A stretch of 41,718 nucleotides of DNA, from the NCBI GenBank assembly GCA_035713725.1, contig DASTMZ010000068.1:1-41718 (forward strand). Direction: 5' to 3'. The DNA is from DASQPR01 sp035713725. Lineage in GTDB: Bacteria > Actinomycetota > Actinomycetes > Mycobacteriales > Micromonosporaceae. The translations under genes were made by a program, and so were the position numbers. The notes beneath the pieces are model-generated. The model made no database searches. It was not told the DNA's origin and saw only the letters and a list, made by a program, of their open reading frames with translations. Shown here piece by piece: positions 34,800-41,718 of this stretch. Numbering within the stretch: position 1 is the stretch's first letter; each line of letters opens with the position of its first letter.

Positions 34800-36752
34800 T
34801 TGAGCGACACCACCGACGTGACGTCGGGCGTCAATGACGCCACGGCGCCGGAGGAGAGCGCGGGCGCGTCCCGCCGACGCCGCACTGGCGGCGGCCTGAC
34901 GTCGATGCTGCTTCCCGAGCTGCAGACCATGGCGACTTCGCTTGGCATTTCGGGTACCGCGCGCATGCGCAAGGGCGAGCTCATCGCGGCGATTCAGGAG
35001 CGCACGGACGGCCGAGTGCCTGGACCGCGGAGCACCACCGCGGACACCGGCCGCGGCGCCAACACGTCGGATGCCGGCGACGAAGCCGGCGTTCAGAAGC
35101 AGTCTTTTGAGCGCGCCGCCGACTCGGTCGCGCGCAGCGCGGCGCCCGTGGCGGACGAGCCGCGCGCTGACGTAACAGACAAGACGCGGATCGAACACAC
35201 CGCCGACACGCTCGAAGGGTTGGACCGGGCGGCCGCAGGTGGCCAGAATCGCGTTAACGGACGCCGCGACGGCCGGGACCGTCGGGCCGGGACGACGAGC
35301 AGCGACCGCCTGGAGGGCGATGTGCGCGACCGTGACCCGCGTGGCAACGACCGAGGCGATCGCGATCAGCGCGGCCAGCGCAACGAGCGCGACAACCGGG
35401 GCGACCGCGCTGAGCAGCAACGAACCAATGACCGCGGCGACCGCAACGACCGTGACCAGCGCAACGACCGCGGCCAGCGTTCCGGCGACGACCAGCGCGA
35501 CGGCGACGACGACGAGGGCAGCCGGCGCAGCCGCCGCAGCCGCTTCCGCGAGCGCAACCGCCGCGGCCGCGAGCGCGGCGAGGGTGGTGGCGGCGGCGAG
35601 CCGCAGGTCAATGACGATGACGTGCTCGTACCCGTGGCCGGCATCGTGGACGTGCTCGACAACTACGCGTTCGTGCGGACGTCGGGTTACCTGTCCGGAC
35701 CGAACGACGTGTACGTGTCCATGGCGCAAATCAAGCGCTACGGGCTGCGTCGTGGTGACGCGGTCACCGGCGCGGTCCGGTCGGTACGCGAGGGTGGCGA
35801 GGGTCGCCGGGATAAGTACAACCCGCTGATCCGGCTCGACACGATCAACGGCATGGACGTCGAGGAGTCCCGGCGTCGGCCCGAGTTCTACAAGCTCACG
35901 CCGCTCTACCCGCAGGACCGTCTGCGCCTCGAGACCGAGCCGCACGTGCTCACCACGCGCGTGATCGACCTCGTGATGCCGATCGGCAAGGGCCAGCGTG
36001 CGCTGATCGTGTCACCGCCGAAGGCCGGCAAGACGATGGTGCTGCAGGCGATCGCGAACGCCATTACGCACAACAACCCGGAGTGCCACCTGATGGTCGT
36101 CCTCGTTGACGAGCGGCCGGAAGAGGTCACCGACATGCAGCGGTCGGTGAAGGGCGAGGTCATCGCGTCGACATTCGACCGGCCACCGTCCGACCACACG
36201 ACCGTCGCCGAGTTGTCGATCGAGCGCGCAAAGCGCCTCGTCGAGCTTGGTCACGACGTCGTGGTCCTGCTCGACTCGATCACGCGGCTTGGGCGTGCGT
36301 ACAACAACGCGTCGCCGGCCTCCGGCCGGATCCTGTCCGGCGGCATCGACTCCACGGCGTTGTACCCGCCGAAGCGCTTCCTCGGCGCGGCGCGCAACAT
36401 CGAGCACGGCGGCTCGCTCACCATCATCGCCACGGCGCTGGTGGAGACCGGCTCGACCGGTGACACCGTGATCTTCGAGGAGTTCAAGGGCACCGGCAAC
36501 TCCGAGCTGCGCCTGGACCGGAAGATCGCCGACAAGCGCGTGTTCCCCGCGATCGACATCGATCCGTCGGGTACGCGCAAGGAGGAGATCCTGCTTGCGC
36601 CGGACGAGCTCGCCATCGTGCTCAAGCTGCGCAAGGTGCTGCACGCGCTGGACTCGCAGCAGGCCATCGACTTGCTGCTCGACCGGTTGAAGAAGACCCG
36701 GACGAACATCGAGTTCCTGATGCAGATCGCGCAGTCCACGCCGGGCGAGTAG
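34800..36752 (+). CDS. rho: transcription termination factor Rho
   Basis: 650 residues from TTG 34800, chosen by the AAGGA site seven bases upstream. Hexameric RNA translocase that ends transcription. Domains in order: Rho_N helix bundle (LLPELQTMATSLGI, from residue 37); an Asp/Arg/Asn-rich insert (about 85-260) with repeated NDRGDR-type units; a cold-shock RNA-binding domain (VAGIVDVLDNYAFVRTSGYL, about 275-345); and a RecA-type motor. The motor contains PPKAGKT with Lys411, LLDSITR with Asp492, and ATALVETGSTGD as the Q/R-loop region. The insert is typical of actinobacterial Rho and is probably unstructured RNA-binding tissue. The following hairpin ends the unit. Confidence 0.97.
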   Translation: MSDTTDVTSGVNDATAPEESAGASRRRRTGGGLTSMLLPELQTMATSLGISGTARMRKGELIAAIQERTDGRVPGPRSTTADTGRGANTSDAGDEAGVQKQSFERAADSVARSAAPVADEPRADVTDKTRIEHTADTLEGLDRAAAGGQNRVNGRRDGRDRRAGTTSSDRLEGDVRDRDPRGNDRGDRDQRGQRNERDNRGDRAEQQRTNDRGDRNDRDQRNDRGQRSGDDQRDGDDDEGSRRSRRSRFRERNRRGRERGEGGGGGEPQVNDDDVLVPVAGIVDVLDNYAFVRTSGYLSGPNDVYVSMAQIKRYGLRRGDAVTGAVRSVREGGEGRRDKYNPLIRLDTINGMDVEESRRRPEFYKLTPLYPQDRLRLETEPHVLTTRVIDLVMPIGKGQRALIVSPPKAGKTMVLQAIANAITHNNPECHLMVVLVDERPEEVTDMQRSVKGEVIASTFDRPPSDHTTVAELSIERAKRLVELGHDVVVLLDSITRLGRAYNNASPASGRILSGGIDSTALYPPKRFLGAARNIEHGGSLTIIATALVETGSTGDTVIFEEFKGTGNSELRLDRKIADKRVFPAIDIDPSGTRKEEILLAPDELAIVLKLRKVLHALDSQQAIDLLLDRLKKTRTNIEFLMQIAQSTPGE

Positions 36753-36784
36753 CCCAGCGCGACCGCTCGATCGTCCGACAAGCC

Positions 36785-36831
36785 GGCCGCCCCGCCCCCC
36801 GGAAAGGGTCGCGGGGCGGCCGCCTTTGTGT
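36785..36831 (+). terminator. intrinsic-type terminator after rho
   Basis: GGCCGCCCCGC (36785-36795) pairs with GCGGGGCGGCC (36811-36821) around a 15-base loop, followed by GCCTTTGTGTT. The stem is perfect over 11 GC-rich pairs. The T-tract is short. Confidence 0.75.
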
Positions 36832-36910
36832 TGCGGAGTCCGATGGGTCTCGCCGGCACAATTGCTGCTTACGGCACCCGCGGCCGGCCGGACACTTACC
36901 TCCACGACGT

Positions 36911-37040
36911 CCTATCGCTCTGCTCACGTTCGCGCTAGCAGAGACATCTCTGCTCGCATCCGCGCTAGCAGAGATGCCTCTGCTCGCGTTCGTGCTAGCA
37001 AAGACGTCTCTGCTTGCGTCAGGGCTAGCAGAGCGATAGG
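36911..37040. repeat. 30-bp tandem repeat array with palindromic cores and terminal inverted repeats
   Basis: Three 30-base units each begin GCTAGCA and contain an 18-base near-palindrome of the form AGCAGAGA-NN-TCTCTGCT: perfect arms in the first unit, one mismatch in each of the other two. A fourth, partial copy is at each end. The outer ends are CCTATCGCTCTGCT (36911-36924) and AGCAGAGCGATAGG (37027-37040), a perfect 14-base inverted repeat, so the whole element is itself a long inverted repeat. Because 30 is a multiple of three, open frames run through it on both strands, but no gene is supported. It lies about 80 bases after the rho terminator and upstream of the helix-turn-helix gene. 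Confidence 0.85.
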
Positions 37041-37160
37041 AGGGGCGACGGGTATGGGCGGGCTGCGACCGACTCGGCGATATCCACAGGTGCCCGATTC
37101 ATCCACAGGGCGCCCGCGAGAATGCCCGGAGTTGTCCCAGGCGACGGTTGGACTCGCCTC

Positions 37161-37682
37161 ATGCCGATCGCGCGACCGGACGCTCCGACGGAGCCGGTGA
37201 GTCCCGCCGGAACCAACTGGCCACCCGCAGAGTCATGGCCGCCAGAGATTACAGAGCGGCTCGCCGATTACGTGACCGCGATGCGCCGAGAAGCGGACAT
37301 GAGCCAGCGCGAGTTGAGCGCGGCCGCCGGCATACCGATCCCGACACTCGCACGCATCGAATCCGGCGCGACCGGCGATCCGCGCCTGTCGACGCTGACG
37401 CGCCTGGCCTCCGCGGCCGGGTTCCGCCTGCTGATCTGCGACGAGCACGCCGGGTTCGTCCTGAAACCAACCGCCCGATGGGAGTCGAGTCGGCGCGACT
37501 ACGGCGGACGGCGGCTGCCCGCCCATCTCGACCCGGAGACGGTGCCCGAGGTGTTCCGCCATTGGTGGACGCGGCGGCGCGGGCAGTACACCTTCACTCG
37601 CCGCCGTGACTACCGCGACCTCGAGCGGGCCCGTCGGCTCATCGAGGTGGTTCGGACCATGGCCGATGACGATCAGGACTGA
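37161..37682 (+). CDS. XRE-family helix-turn-helix protein
   Basis: 173 residues from ATG 37161; ATG 37122 is possible in the same frame, and neither has a clear ribosome site. The DNA-binding domain is YVTAMRREADMSQRELSAAAG, then IPIPTLARIESGATGD and LSTLTRLASAAGFRLLICD, a standard Cro/CI fold with the recognition helix around TLARIES. The C-terminal ~80 residues are Arg-rich (HWWTRRRGQYTFTRRRDYRDL) and unassigned. It may act on a promoter nearby; the palindromic array just upstream is an obvious candidate. Its 3' end overlaps the convergent kinase gene by ten bases. Confidence 0.85.
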   Translation: MPIARPDAPTEPVSPAGTNWPPAESWPPEITERLADYVTAMRREADMSQRELSAAAGIPIPTLARIESGATGDPRLSTLTRLASAAGFRLLICDEHAGFVLKPTARWESSRRDYGGRRLPAHLDPETVPEVFRHWWTRRRGQYTFTRRRDYRDLERARRLIEVVRTMADDDQD

Positions 37683-38128
37683 TCGCCGTCCGCGATAGGC
37701 ACCGACGGAGCGAGATACCGCCGGTACATGTCGCGGATGACCGCTGCCCCGACCTGTTCGTCGACCGGTCGCGCCCGGTCGCGCTCAATGCAGAGGTCCA
37801 CGGGTACGCCGGTGAAGTCCTGGACCACGAAGTCGGCGTCGCACCGGCGAGCGAGCGCGGCGAGCGCCCGCATCACGTCGGCGCGTAGATTCGTGTCGTC
37901 GCAGATGACGTCGACGCCACGGCGGAGGAGCGCCTCGATCGCCGCACGCTGCGCGAGCGTGACCTGGCGTTCGGCCCACTCCGCGCCGATCATGCCCCCG
38001 TGCAGCACCCGCCGTAGATCATCGCGATTGACGCGGGCCGCGCGACGCGCGACGGTCCGTTGCTGCTCGCGAGCCCAGGTCGTCTTGCCCGAGGCAGGTA
38101 GCCCGCGTGTGACGGTGAGCGTGGGCAT
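37673..38128 (-). CDS. AAA-type polynucleotide-kinase-like P-loop protein
   Basis: 151 residues, ATG 38128. Walker A is GLPASGKTTWA at residues 9-19. VNRDDLRRVLHG and ICDDTNLRADVM follow as in the AAA_33 / T4 Pnk kinase family, whose members phosphorylate 5'-OH ends of nucleic acids or small molecules. No phosphatase domain is attached. The substrate is unknown. It is convergent with, and overlaps by ten bases, the helix-turn-helix gene; neither gene belongs to the usual rho-rpmE interval. Confidence 0.85.
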   Translation of the reverse strand: MPTLTVTRGLPASGKTTWAREQQRTVARRAARVNRDDLRRVLHGGMIGAEWAERQVTLAQRAAIEALLRRGVDVICDDTNLRADVMRALAALARRCDADFVVQDFTGVPVDLCIERDRARPVDEQVGAAVIRDMYRRYLAPSVPIADGDQS

Positions 38129-38400
38129 GATCAGTCGGCCTCCGCGCCCATTGTGCGGTACCGATCACGGCCGCCCGCGCCCGTGTCCGGTTTCGTCCCG
38201 GCCTCGACGCGTGTCCAATCCGGGGAGCGTGGCGTGCGATTCGGTGCGGCCGTGGCCGCCATGGCACACTAGGGCGGGAATGCGAGCGGGTCAGTTCGCG
38301 TTCTGCCAACGTTCCGTTATCAGGTTCCGGTTCACGTCATCAAGTCGAGCGTTTCCACTAGCCGACGACGACCCGGCGACCACAGCGAGGAGAACCCAAC

Positions 38401-38625
38401 ATGAAGCAGGGCATTCACCCGGAGTACGTGCCGACCACGGTCACCTGCGCCTGTGGCAACACGTTCCAGACCCGCAGCACCGCGCGAAACGGCCAGATCC
38501 ACGCCGAGTCGTGCAGCGCGTGCCACCCGTTCTACACCGGCAAGCAGCGTGTCCTCGACACCGCTGGCCGTGTCGCGAAGTTCCAGCAGAAGTACGCGAA
38601 GGCTCAGCGCAAGTCCGGTAAGTAG
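38401..38625 (+). CDS. rpmE: 50S ribosomal protein L31
   Basis: 74 residues, ATG 38401 preceded by GAGGAGAA. This is the zinc-binding (C+) form: Cys16 and Cys18 in TCACGN and Cys38 and Cys41 in ESCSACHPFYTGKQ. The C-terminus is Lys/Arg-rich, as expected of a large-subunit protein. A hairpin terminator follows directly. Confidence 0.97.
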   Translation: MKQGIHPEYVPTTVTCACGNTFQTRSTARNGQIHAESCSACHPFYTGKQRVLDTAGRVAKFQQKYAKAQRKSGK

Positions 38626-38631
38626 CGACTG

Positions 38632-38676
38632 AAGCGGCGTTCGTCCGGCGGTTTCGCCGGGCGGGCGCCGCTTTCG
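38632..38676 (+). terminator. terminator after rpmE
   Basis: AAGCGGCG (38632-38639) pairs with CGCCGCTT (38666-38673). Inside is a second stem CGGCG/CGCCG around a GTTT-type loop. CTTTCGC follows. It lies a few bases after the rpmE stop. Confidence 0.7.
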
Positions 38677-38738
38677 CATGAGCGCTCCGTCGCATCCAGC
38701 ATCGAGCATCGAGTCGCTACCCGCCGGGAAGGCCAATC

Positions 38739-39842
38739 ATGAGCACGACCGAGGCGCAGGGCGGTCGCCTCGCCGCCTTGCTTGCCGAGTACGCCGAACT
38801 CGAGGCACGCCTCGCCGACCCGACGATCCACGCGGACCAGGCTGCCGCGCGCAAGGTCGGTCGGCGCTTCGCCGAGCTGACGCCGATCTTCAAGACGGCG
38901 GGCGAGCTCGCGCAGGCACGTGCCGACCTCGATGCCGCGCGGGAGCTGGCCGCCGAGGAACCGTCGTTCGGTGCCGAGGCGGATGCGCTGGCAGAGACGA
39001 TCACCCCGATCGAGGAACGTCTCGCCGAGCTGCTCGCGCCACGCGACCCGAACGACGCCAAGGACTTGATCCTGGAGGTCAAGGCCGGCGAAGGCGGCGA
39101 GGAGTCGGCGCTGTTCGCGGGAGATCTCGTACGCATGTATCTGCGGTACGCGGAGCGGCGCGGCTGGGCGACCGAGGTCCTCGACTCGCAGGAATCGGAC
39201 CTCGGCGGGTACAAGGACATCGCGGTCGCGATCAAGACGAAGGGCGTACCCGAGGGCGGGTACGGCGTGTGGTCGCGCCTCAAGTGGGAGGGCGGCGTAC
39301 ATCGGGTGCAACGCGTACCCGCGACGGAGTCCCAGGGCCGCATCCACACGTCGGCGGTCGGTGTGCTCGTCACCCCGGAGTCGGAGGACACCGAGGTGAC
39401 CGTCGACGAGAAGGACCTGCGCGTCGACGTGTTCCGGTCGTCCGGCCCAGGCGGGCAGAGCGTGAACACGACAGACTCCGCGGTGCGCATCACGCACCTG
39501 CCGACCGGCATCGTGGTGTCCTGCCAGAACGAGCGCTCGCAACTGCAGAACAAGGACCGGGCCATGCGAATGCTGCGCGCCAAGCTTGCCGCGCTCTACG
39601 AGGAGCAGGCGGCGGCGGCCGCCTCCGACGCCCGCAAGGCTCAGGTGCGGACGGTGGACCGCTCGGAGCGGATCCGTACGTACAACTTTCCGCAGAACCG
39701 TGTCTCAGATCACCGCATCGGCTATACCGCGTACAACCTTGATCTGGCGCTCGGCGGTGATCTCGACGGGGTCCTCGACGCCCTGGTAGAGGCGGATCGG
39801 GCGGCTCGGTTGGCGGGCGAGGAGCACCTCTCCCGGCGCTGA
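38739..39842 (+). CDS. prfA: peptide chain release factor 1
   Basis: 367 residues, ATG 38739 with GGGAAGG six bases upstream. It recognises UAA and UAG stop codons; the tripeptide PAT (194-196, in RVPATESQGRIH) is the RF1 codon-reading motif. GGQ at 238-240 (SSGPGGQSVNTTDSAV) triggers peptide release. The helical N-domain and the C-terminal RIRTYNFPQNRVSDHRIG are normal. It is the target of the methyltransferase encoded just downstream (prmC), the typical pairing. Confidence 0.97.
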   Translation: MSTTEAQGGRLAALLAEYAELEARLADPTIHADQAAARKVGRRFAELTPIFKTAGELAQARADLDAARELAAEEPSFGAEADALAETITPIEERLAELLAPRDPNDAKDLILEVKAGEGGEESALFAGDLVRMYLRYAERRGWATEVLDSQESDLGGYKDIAVAIKTKGVPEGGYGVWSRLKWEGGVHRVQRVPATESQGRIHTSAVGVLVTPESEDTEVTVDEKDLRVDVFRSSGPGGQSVNTTDSAVRITHLPTGIVVSCQNERSQLQNKDRAMRMLRAKLAALYEEQAAAAASDARKAQVRTVDRSERIRTYNFPQNRVSDHRIGYTAYNLDLALGGDLDGVLDALVEADRAARLAGEEHLSRR

Positions 39843-39959
39843 CGCCGGCCGCTCGGGCCGATTTCACAGAGCGTGACGGGTGTGTCATCATAGCGAAACG
39901 TGTGCCGCGGGCCCTGGGGTCCGATTGCCAGAGTTTCGTCCTTCCTCGGGAGCAGCGTC

Positions 39960-40199
39960 ATGCCAGCGTCACCGACCAGCAGCGGGCGTACGGTGGACAT
40001 CACCGCCGCGCCGCGCGTGGTGATCACCTTCGCGTCCGGCCTGGTGCGCCGCATGCTCGGCGGACCGAGTGCACGGGACAACGCCTGGCAGGCGGTGCTC
40101 GCCGACCGGGAGCGCGCCGCGCAGCGCGCCGAACTCGCCAACGTCCTCCGCAGCGCGGTGCCGAGCGGCGCCCGTAACTCCCGCGCGGCTCGCGGCTGA
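39960..40199 (+). CDS. small unknown protein between prfA and prmC
   Basis: 79 residues from ATG 39960, with GGGAGC seven bases upstream, which supports translation. The product has a possible amphipathic/hydrophobic stretch (APRVVITFASGLVRRMLGG) followed by a charged helix (DNAWQAVLADRERAAQRAELANVL). No family is recognised. It lies in the prfA-prmC interval with 31 bases to the next start. The upstream bases hold TTCACA and TCATAG-like elements that could be its own promoter, but the match is weak. Confidence 0.55.
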   Translation: MPASPTSSGRTVDITAAPRVVITFASGLVRRMLGGPSARDNAWQAVLADRERAAQRAELANVLRSAVPSGARNSRAARG

Positions 40200-40230
40200 G
40201 CATTCGCGGCAGCCTCGCGTACCTGGCCCC

Positions 40231-41103
40231 GTGACCGACGACGGGTTGTTGCTCCGGCCGGCTCTGGTGGCCGCCGCCCGCCGGCTGGCGTCGGCCGGCG
40301 TGCCCGCACCGCGTACCGATGCCGAACTGCTCGCCGCGTTCGTGCTGGGCGTACCCCGCGGCCGGCTGCTGCTCGTCGACGCGTTCACGCCGGCCCAGCG
40401 CGCCGCCTTCGAGGACCTGATCGTGGCCCGGACGAGGCGCGTGCCGCTCCAGCACCTGATCGGATCCGTGGCGTTCGGCGACATCGACGTGCTGGTCGGG
40501 CCGGGATCATTCGTACCGAGACCGGAGACCGAGCTGCTCGTGGCGTGGGGTCTGGAACGTGACCTGCCGCCCGCGCCGGTCGCGGTCGATCTCTGCAGCG
40601 GTACGGGTGCCATCGCGCTCGCCGTCGCGCACGCGCTCCCAACCGCCCGGGTGTACGCGGTGGAACAGGACCCGAACGCGCTGGACTGGCTTCGGCGCAA
40701 CGTTTCTGCGCGAGCGAGCGCCGGCGATCGCCCGATCGAGGTCATCGTCGGCGACGTGACCGATCCGGCCACCACGCGCGAGCTCGACGATGGCGTCGAC
40801 CTGTTGCTGTGCAACCCGCCGTACCTTCCGGACGGGACACCGCTGGAACCCGAGGTGGCCGCCTACGATCCGGCGCCGGCATTGTTCGGTGGTCCGGACG
40901 GGCTGGACGTGATCCGTCCGGTCGTGACGCGGGCCGGTGCGGTTCTGCGTACCCACGGATGGGTCGGCATCGAGCACGACGTGTCGCACCGGCACGCGGT
41001 CGCGGATCTATTCGCGGGCGCCGGCGTGTTCAGTGACATCGAGATGCACACGGATCTGACCCGGCGGCCACGGTTCACCACGGCGCGGCGCGCGCCTCGC
41101 TGA
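40231..41103 (+). CDS. prmC: release factor glutamine methyltransferase PrmC
   Basis: 290 residues from GTG 40231. It methylates the Gln of the GGQ motif in release factors. The N-terminal helical domain is present (PALVAAARRLASAGVPAPRT). PLQHLIGSVAFGDIDVLVGP and FVPRPETELLV follow. The AdoMet motif is DLCSGTGAIALAVA from residue 120. NPPY at 195-198 is the catalytic motif for Gln side-chain methylation. The operon partner prfA lies just upstream. Confidence 0.95.
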   Translation: MTDDGLLLRPALVAAARRLASAGVPAPRTDAELLAAFVLGVPRGRLLLVDAFTPAQRAAFEDLIVARTRRVPLQHLIGSVAFGDIDVLVGPGSFVPRPETELLVAWGLERDLPPAPVAVDLCSGTGAIALAVAHALPTARVYAVEQDPNALDWLRRNVSARASAGDRPIEVIVGDVTDPATTRELDDGVDLLLCNPPYLPDGTPLEPEVAAYDPAPALFGGPDGLDVIRPVVTRAGAVLRTHGWVGIEHDVSHRHAVADLFAGAGVFSDIEMHTDLTRRPRFTTARRAPR

Positions 41104-41140
41104 GTCGCGCTGCCCCGCGCCGCGGCGAACCGCGGCCGCA

Positions 41141-41718
41141 ATGGCACACTTGACCACCGTGATGGTGTTTGACTGCCGGCGCGCGGCCGAGCGTGACCGG
41201 GGCGTGCAGGCCGCGATCGACGCGGTCAAGCGCGGCGACCTGGTGGTGATGCCGACCGACACGGTCTATGGGATCGGCGCCGATGCGTTCAAGGAGTGGG
41301 CGGTCACCGCCCTGCAGAACGCGAAGGGCCGTGGCCGCAATGTGCCGCCGCCAGTGCTGGTCGGGTTGCGGTCGACCGTCGACGGGCTGGTGTTCAGCAT
41401 GCCGCAGGTGGCGCGCGATCTTGTCGACGCGTTCTGGCCGGGCGGCCTGACGATCGTGGTCGAGCACGCGCCGAGCCTGCAGTGGGACCTCGGCGACACG
41501 AACGGCACGGTCGGGCTGCGCATGCCGCTGCATCCGATCGCGCTCGAGGTGCTTCGCGAGACCGGCCCGATGGCGGTCACCAGCGCGAACAAGCACGGAC
41601 AGCCGCCGGCCATGACCGCGAAGGACGCGCAGGAACAACTCGGGTACGCGGTCTCGATCTACCTCGACGGCGGCCCGTGCGCGGACTCGACCGCGTCGAC
41701 GATCGTGGACGTGACCGG
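41141..41718 (+). CDS. L-threonylcarbamoyladenylate synthase (Sua5/YrdC/TsaC), 3' end outside window
   Basis: The frame is open from ATG 41141 to the right edge (192 codons); ATG 41162 (MVFDCRR) is an equally possible start. The enzyme makes threonylcarbamoyl-AMP from threonine, bicarbonate and ATP for the t6A37 modification of tRNAs that read ANN codons. Signatures: KRGDLVVMPTDTVYGIGADAF, KGRGRNVPPPVLVG, FWPGGLTIVVEH, TVGLRMPLHPIALEVL and TSANKHGQPP. The gene follows prmC as in most actinobacteria. Confidence 0.93.
   Translation, partial: MAHLTTVMVFDCRRAAERDRGVQAAIDAVKRGDLVVMPTDTVYGIGADAFKEWAVTALQNAKGRGRNVPPPVLVGLRSTVDGLVFSMPQVARDLVDAFWPGGLTIVVEHAPSLQWDLGDTNGTVGLRMPLHPIALEVLRETGPMAVTSANKHGQPPAMTAKDAQEQLGYAVSIYLDGGPCADSTASTIVDVT

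Noticed and set aside
34692..35945. Minus-strand frame opposite rho
   Set aside because: It mirrors the Asp/Arg codon repeats of the Rho insert, giving an Ala/Val-rich shadow.
36911..37040. CRISPR array
   Set aside because: The repeats are directly adjacent with a 30-base period and no variable spacers, and no cas genes are present.

Overview
The window is chromosomal DNA from a high-GC actinobacterium. The right third carries the conserved actinobacterial order argS-lysA-hom-thrC-thrB-rho-rpmE-prfA-prmC-sua5. GTG and TTG starts, ATGA/GTGA overlaps, an F420-type luciferase-like oxidoreductase and the Rho protein with a long Arg/Asp/Asn-rich insert all fit this phylum. The order or genus cannot be fixed from the sequence alone.

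Layout. (1) 1-6128: a lipoprotein gene cut by the left edge, a divergent 993-residue protein with a Pro/Ala-rich linker, and a convergent 746-residue protein with a possible glycoside-hydrolase-like barrel and a beta-propeller-like C-terminal half. The function of this cluster is unknown. (2) 6260-11171: a VapBC-like toxin-antitoxin pair, an LLM-class oxidoreductase, the potassium transporter Kup, a RidA deaminase and a VOC-fold protein. (3) 12090-23438: a defence island whose base composition is visibly lower in GC than its flanks. It holds a GHL/MORC-like ATPase, a PD-(D/E)XK protein (DUF4420 type) and a Z1 helicase-like ATPase in one tightly overlapped operon. These are followed by a DUF3883 nuclease-like protein, an Eco29kI-like GIY-YIG endonuclease divergent from a cytosine-5 methyltransferase, a Vsr endonuclease with an unusual N-terminal extension, and a minus-strand pair of an unknown protein and a DUF4365 nuclease-like protein. 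The stretches on both sides of the island (11172-12089 and 23439-23968) have no convincing genes. A tRNA-Arg(CCG) gene borders it on the right. (4) 24264-41718: DUF305 and DUF3105 genes, then the conserved housekeeping series.

How the genes work together. The ATPase/DUF4420/Z1 trio with a Dcm-type methyltransferase and Vsr corresponds to the restriction-like clusters with MutL/MORC-type ATPases described by Iyer, Abhiman and Aravind (2008). Here the usual AIPR partner is not seen, and a DUF3883 protein occupies the following position. An Eco29kI-like restriction enzyme is set beside the methyltransferase, so one methyltransferase may protect the host against two different effector arms. In the housekeeping part, lysA, hom, thrC and thrB make the aspartate-family amino acids, but an MFS transporter gene separates thrC from thrB. 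A helix-turn-helix gene, a small polynucleotide-kinase-like gene and a striking 130-bp array of 30-bp palindromic repeats lie between rho and rpmE.

The best candidates for something undescribed are the composite defence island, the minus-strand DUF4365 pair inside it, the palindromic repeat array after rho, and the left-edge pair of large proteins.
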